Below are positions 57,104 to 64,000 of a DNA stretch of 64,000 bases, piece after piece. The notes beneath the pieces were generated by a model. It saw only the letters and a program-made list of their open reading frames with translations. It searched no databases and was not told the DNA's origin. This stretch comes from Bacillus haynesii (GTDB lineage Bacteria; Bacillota; Bacilli; Bacillales; Bacillaceae), in the NCBI RefSeq assembly GCF_001969855.1, contig NZ_MRBL01000006.1:1-64000 (forward strand), given 5' to 3'. Numbering within the stretch: position 1 is the first letter of the stretch; the number at the start of each line of letters is the position of its first letter. A program made the translations under genes and the position numbers.

Positions 57104-58212
57104 GATAATACCTCACTCCCTAATGATCTCATTTTGTTTTCGGCTTTCATAAATATTTTAACAAATTCCAGCGCTTTCTTGTCATCTCCTTTTTTCTCGA
57201 AATAGCTTGAGATGAGCAGAGAAAGGTCGCAAACACCGTCTAAATCATTCATCTCGTCCAAGGCATGGATGTCGTCTTTGATGCTTTTTACGTTTTCATG
57301 GCAATACAGCTCATACATAATATTTATTTTCTTTTCATAATGCTTATTCCCGTTTTTCTCTAATTCCTCCTGTCCTTTTTTATAATAGAACAGGGCCGCT
57401 TCTGTTTCGCCGATTTTGAAAAACTCTCTGATCAGCATGTAAAGCGAGTTGATATAGTAGCTTGACTCGCACCATTCGGCGTTGCTTAAAGCATGCTGGA
57501 CGGCGAGAATGCATTCCTGAGACCGGCCGGAATTGGAATATAGAATGCTGATATTGTGGTGAAGCATCGCCTCTAAAAATGAATCGTCAATCTTTTTGGA
57601 AATTTCGATCGATTCTTCAAAGTACTTCTCCGCATCTTTAAAGCGCTGCATCTGCATGTAATTTGTCCCCATTACAACCTGGGAAATCGCCAGCTTTTTT
57701 TCGTACCCGTCATGCATTTTGTAAATATTCATCGCGTCTCTCGCATAATTGAGAGAAACCGCATTTTGCCGAAGAGACATATACAGCCAGGACACTTTAA
57801 AATAAAACTCGGCCGCTTCGATCTGATCGGGCACCTTCGCCAGTTTTTTCTCGGCAACCTTGTACAGGCTGATCGCCCGCTCAACATTCTTGTTGTACGC
57901 TTCATGCATCGCCTCAAAAAAGTAGAAATAGTAATCGATCATATGATCCGTCTGCTCGATGCACTCGATTTGCGAATCATTAAAGTAAGACTCCCGCGGC
58001 AGCCGCTTTCCCCTCGCATCATAAAGCATCATCCGGTACCGCTCCTCAAGAAGCGAAAAATAAGCCAGCACATTCTGATCCTCTTCCATCTCGGAAAACA
58101 TCGACTTCGCCTCATCAAAAAGACTTTTCGCCTGCTCAGTATCGTGCTTTTTAATGGCCAAATGGAATTCGTTCAACACCCCCGCAACCACTTCTGAAGC
58201 GACCTTGCTCAT
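57100..58212 (-). CDS. Rap-family response-regulator aspartate phosphatase/binding protein
   Basis: 370 residues: N-terminal three-helix bundle (~1-70) and a C-terminal TPR array (repeats recognisable from ~100 to 360, e.g. LEAMLHHNISILYSNSGRSQ). Rap proteins dephosphorylate Spo0F or block ComA and are inhibited by a Phr peptide. It overlaps a phr gene at its end. The target cannot be told from the sequence alone. Confidence 0.95.
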   Translation of the reverse strand: MSKVASEVVAGVLNEFHLAIKKHDTEQAKSLFDEAKSMFSEMEEDQNVLAYFSLLEERYRMMLYDARGKRLPRESYFNDSQIECIEQTDHMIDYYFYFFEAMHEAYNKNVERAISLYKVAEKKLAKVPDQIEAAEFYFKVSWLYMSLRQNAVSLNYARDAMNIYKMHDGYEKKLAISQVVMGTNYMQMQRFKDAEKYFEESIEISKKIDDSFLEAMLHHNISILYSNSGRSQECILAVQHALSNAEWCESSYYINSLYMLIREFFKIGETEAALFYYKKGQEELEKNGNKHYEKKINIMYELYCHENVKSIKDDIHALDEMNDLDGVCDLSLLISSYFEKKGDDKKALEFVKIFMKAENKMRSLGSEVLS

Positions 58213-58446
58213 GCCGAACCCCCTCTTTCTCTTTAAGATTGTTCTCTATCTGTAAAATGATCTTATCACATGTGTAAATTTTTGTAATGACCTTTTGTCA
58301 ATTAGTGATATGTTTTTGTCAACAATTCGATATGAGACCTTTCTCGAATGAAAAAAAGCCTTTTGTTGTCAATTTTATCTGTTGGTATAGATCAACAACT
58401 CATCTTGCCTATAAACTAAAAACGCTCCTTCTTTTTCAAAAACAAG

Positions 58447-58479
58447 AAACCACTCGCCTTTCCACAAAGGCAAGTGGTT
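58447..58479 (-). terminator. Terminator after the antiterminator gene
   Basis: aaccacttgcctt / aaggcgagtggtt stem with a ~7-base loop, followed leftward by a T-rich tract. Confidence 0.85.
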
Positions 58480-58485
58480 CTTCAT

Positions 58486-59334
58486 TTATTTTAATTGTTG
58501 ATAAGAAATCAATCGATGAATATGAACAGCCAAGTAAGTCAGTTCATCATTCGGAATGACGTTTCCGTGTACCTGCTTGATATAATCCTTAATTTTGAAA
58601 GCTACATCCATTGCTTGCGGATATAAATTAGCAATTTGCTCAAACAATTCATTCTCCTGATCTGCCAGCAATTTATCAGCGTAAAATCTTTCAACGAAAA
58701 ATTTAACGTGTGTGATAAATCGGCTGTAATGGATATTTTCTTGATCTAATTTCATGTTTAATGTGTAACGGACAAGGTTGACAATACTCCCGATCATTTT
58801 TGCATATTTCATTCCATTTTTTGATTCTGTCTCTTCACCTAATGCATTAATTAAGTGGAACGCAATATTTGCCGCTTCCTCTTTCGGTAATTTGATCCCG
58901 AGTGTTTCATTGATGAGCTGCAGCGCATAATTCCCTGCCTCAAACTCTTCTGTATAGTAGTTTTTAATTTCCCAGTAGACGCGATTTGTAATATTGATGT
59001 TCTTTTTATAACGCTCTACTGCAAAATTCAAGTGATCCATTAATGTGAAGTATACACCGGAATTTAGCTTTGTTTTTAATTTTTCTTCTGCATAATGAAC
59101 AATTTGCTGTGTCAATTCAATAAATTCTTGCGGTATTGAATCCAACAGTTTGAGAAATTCCTTTGCCTTCATATTGTCTACTGGCATAAACACTTGATCA
59201 GCCTGTTTTTCTTCAATCCTATTCCCAGGTTTTCGTCCGTAACCGATGCCCCTGCCGCATAAAACCATCTCCTGTTGGTTCTGATCTACAGCCAGTACCA
59301 CACTCGAGTTTAAAACCTTTTTTATTTTAAACAT
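58486..59334 (-). CDS. BglG/LicT-family transcription antiterminator
   Basis: 282 residues from ATG 59334 (MFKIKKVLNSSVVLA). CAT RNA-binding domain 1-55, then two PTS-regulation domains with the conserved histidines (MDHLNFAVER in PRD1; LAVHIHRL in PRD2). When sugar is present it is dephosphorylated on PRD1 by the EII and binds the RAT sequence in the operon leader, preventing termination. Third gene of the operon it controls. Confidence 0.95.
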   Translation of the reverse strand: MFKIKKVLNSSVVLAVDQNQQEMVLCGRGIGYGRKPGNRIEEKQADQVFMPVDNMKAKEFLKLLDSIPQEFIELTQQIVHYAEEKLKTKLNSGVYFTLMDHLNFAVERYKKNINITNRVYWEIKNYYTEEFEAGNYALQLINETLGIKLPKEEAANIAFHLINALGEETESKNGMKYAKMIGSIVNLVRYTLNMKLDQENIHYSRFITHVKFFVERFYADKLLADQENELFEQIANLYPQAMDVAFKIKDYIKQVHGNVIPNDELTYLAVHIHRLISYQQLK

Positions 59335-59363
59335 CGCCATCACCTTTTCATGAATGCGGTTTT

Positions 59364-62701
<3,338 letters not shown>

Positions 62702-62745
62702 TGTTTCTCCCCCTTTTCTGAAACATGAGACCTATATTTAGGCAA

Positions 62746-62796
62746 TAAAAAAAGGACCTAAACCGACAAATTAAAGAATTTATCGGTTTTAGATCC
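62746..62796 (-). terminator. Conditional leader terminator of the beta-glucoside operon
   Basis: Minus strand GGATCTAAAACCGATAAATT / AATTTGTCGGTTTAGGTCC long stem followed by TTTTTTT. The 5' side overlaps the RAT, so the two structures are mutually exclusive, as in bglPH and licS leaders. Confidence 0.9.
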
Positions 62797-62819
62797 TGCC
62801 TGCATGACCAGTCACATGT
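62785..62819 (-). promoter_or_regulatory. RAT (ribonucleic antiterminator) for the BglG/LicT-type protein
   Basis: Minus strand ACATGTGACTGGTCATGCAG followed by GCAGGATCTAAAACC. It follows the RAT pattern (G..ACTG......GCAGGCA...) and overlaps the terminator's left arm. Confidence 0.88.
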
Positions 62820-62847
62820 CTAATTTATCAATATTGGATTTGATTAA

Positions 62848-62878
62848 AGTATATATCGGTTTTATGAAAGCGTCAACA
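62848..62878 (-). promoter_or_regulatory. Sigma-A promoter with overlapping cre-like site
   Basis: Minus strand TTGACG (62871-62876), 17-base spacer, TATACT (62848-62853). The + strand tgaaagcgtcaaca (62865-62878) matches the cre consensus with one mismatch and covers the -35, so CcpA would block initiation when glucose is present. Confidence 0.82.
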
Positions 62879-63039
62879 TTTATTTTATTTTTCTTAAAAA
62901 AGTAAATTTCTTGGTCGAATGGCCTGCAATTTATTCTCAACAGCTATCATAAACATCTTCAAGACCCGCAAATCGTGCGCAAAGGCTCCAGGGTTACAGA
63001 CACATAAACTACACGCTTCGGCTTTATCTCAATCATCGT

Positions 63040-63302
63040 CCGCAGCAAAGCCTCATCGCACCGCTCCTCAAGTAGCGAGAAGTAGTTTCTAATTTTCTTC
63101 CAACTCGAAAAACATTGACTTCGTCTGTCCAATATTTATGCTTTTTAGTTGCCAAATGGAATTCGTTCAACACCCCCGCAACCACTTCTGAAGCGACCTT
63201 GTTCATGCCGAACCCCCTTTTTTTCTTTAAGATTGTTATCTATCTTAAAATGCTCTTATTATATTTGTGAATTTTGGTAATGATCTTTTGTCAATTAGGG
63301 TT
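63040..63302 (-). pseudogene. Decayed second copy of the rap 5' region
   Basis: Minus strand ATG at 63206 opens MNKVASEVVAGVLNEFHLAT-KKH, almost the same as the intact Rap start (MSKVASEVVAGVLNEFHLAI-KKH). The copy then has a deletion and frameshift. YFSLLEER of Rap is found in another frame near 63080. The ~95 bases upstream (63207-63302) also align with the rap promoter region (58213-58308). It is in the same orientation as the intact rap, on the far side of the beta-glucoside operon. The rest of 62880-63351 shows no other gene. Confidence 0.85.
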
Positions 63303-63351
63303 AATCATCAAAAAGCCTTGTTAGTGCTTGACCAAAGCTTTTAATCTGAAT

Positions 63352-64000
63352 CTAAATATTCGATATTTCATATATTCGTTTAAGTTCTGAAAAAGTAATT
63401 TCAATTCCTACCTTTTTCAAGTGATCCTTCCGCCGATCATATAATTTTTTCAACAGTCTTTCTTTCTCCTCATCTTGACCATAATGAATAAGACGATGAC
63501 AGTGTGGACAGAGGCTTATCAAGTTTGCCAGTTGATCTAAGTCATATCTGAACTCCTCTTGCTTAGCGATAGGGACAAGATGATGGCATTCAACATAAGG
63601 CTTGTTGGTAGATTTAGAGATAAAGGTTTGATGGGAATGGTCAATTTCACAAGTATAGTTTGAAAGCATCATAGCTTTTGAGGCAAGACTTGCATGTCTT
63701 GTCCATTGCCTTTGACCACCTTGATTAATGATTGGTTGCGGACGTTCTCTCTTTTGATTGACTTCATATCCAACACTCGCATTCTCAGATATGATGAATG
63801 TTTGGGCTGCTAATTGATATTCCTCTTCATTATTCCAGTCTTCTAAAAATTGGCCATCTTCCTGGGACAGAATAAAATCATTAAACTGTTCTATCGATCG
63901 CTGTCCGATAAGGCCTTCTATTTCTCTGTATGTAACTAATAGAGCTTGTAAATCGCTTATAATGTCTTCTGAACTCGGAAAATCGCTTACATCATAAAAA
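63352..64000 (-). CDS. HNH endonuclease-domain protein (5' end outside window)
   Basis: The frame is open from the right edge, so at least 215 residues are present and the N-terminus is missing; the ATG near 63672 is internal. The last ~90 residues are an HNH zinc-finger nuclease: TCEIDHSH (Cys), ECHHLVP (the HH pair), ANLISLCPHCHRLIH (Asn, CxxC, His). The N-terminal part visible is acidic and helical, unrecognised. HNH proteins of this size are often type IV or McrA-like restriction enzymes; function not proven. Confidence 0.8.
   Translation of the reverse strand, partial: FYDVSDFPSSEDIISDLQALLVTYREIEGLIGQRSIEQFNDFILSQEDGQFLEDWNNEEEYQLAAQTFIISENASVGYEVNQKRERPQPIINQGGQRQWTRHASLASKAMMLSNYTCEIDHSHQTFISKSTNKPYVECHHLVPIAKQEEFRYDLDQLANLISLCPHCHRLIHYGQDEEKERLLKKLYDRRKDHLKKVGIEITFSELKRIYEISNI

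Noticed and set aside
56892..57116. A 74-residue minus-strand frame downstream of rap
   Set aside because: It overlaps the phr gene in another frame; phr has the signal peptide, ATGA coupling and expected length.
63352..63672. A complete 106-residue HNH protein starting at 63672
   Set aside because: The reading frame continues upstream without stop to the window edge and no ribosome site precedes that ATG, so it is the C-terminal part of a larger gene.

Overview
The window reads as a Bacillus chromosome of the subtilis group, most likely B. licheniformis or B. paralicheniformis. From the trehalose genes to about 48.3 kb the gene content and order largely follow the B. subtilis tre - yfl - yfm region (treR/treA/treP, yflA, yflB, ltaS, mapB, yflJ, yflK, acyP, nos, yflN, yflS, yflT, yfmJ, yfmL, yfmM, yfmO, yfmP, yfmR, yfmS, yfmT). 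Blocks such as the biotin operon, a zinc-starvation cluster and a sodium channel sit between those genes. Species assignment is inference from gene content; no 16S or marker comparison was possible.

Layout. 0-1.3 kb: the 5' part of a collagen-like spore-surface gene (NTTRR-F1-type head followed by Gly-X-Thr triplets), cut by the window edge, plus decayed fragments of a related gene. 1.3-6.1 kb: an acyltransferase and the TreR-controlled trehalose genes (PTS uptake, phospho-trehalase, repressor). 6.1-15.2 kb: amino-acid symporter, DUF1992 protein, lipoteichoic acid synthase, methionine aminopeptidase, two tiny proteins, MOSC protein, acylphosphatase, an orphan sdpR/sdpI-type pair and nitric oxide synthase. 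15.3-28.2 kb: secreted M14 peptidase, two metallo-beta-lactamase-fold hydrolases, VanZ-like protein, DASS transporter, SigB-type stress protein, oxidoreductase, DEAD-box helicase, ABC-F protein, MFS efflux pump and its MerR regulator. 28.3-35.4 kb: NaChBac-type channel and a tightly overlapping bioW-A-F-D-B-I operon behind a BirA-type operator. 35.5-40.6 kb: a zinc cluster (yciC-type metallochaperone, FeoB-like transporter, flavin oxidoreductase, zinc-independent GTP cyclohydrolase folE2) with one perfect and one degenerate Zur box. 40.6-48.3 kb: yfmR, a dicarboxylate transporter, soluble chemoreceptor, aldehyde dehydrogenase, an XRE regulator/membrane-protein pair and a YebC-family gene.

The last third (about 48.4-64 kb) is more accessory: a frameshifted EamA transporter, a MocR regulator divergent from another EamA transporter, an AT-rich two-gene helicase + PD-(D/E)XK nuclease unit, a methyltransferase, a Rap-Phr quorum-sensing pair, an antiterminator-controlled beta-glucoside PTS operon bracketed by the intact rap 5' region and a decayed second copy of it, and an HNH-domain gene running off the right edge.

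Three copies of a structured 175-240 bp dispersed repeat (11.7, 26.1 and 27.5 kb) each sit at an intrinsic-terminator-like hairpin, and in two of the three the hairpin itself is duplicated on both sides. That repeat and the helicase-nuclease pair are the two observations I would follow first.
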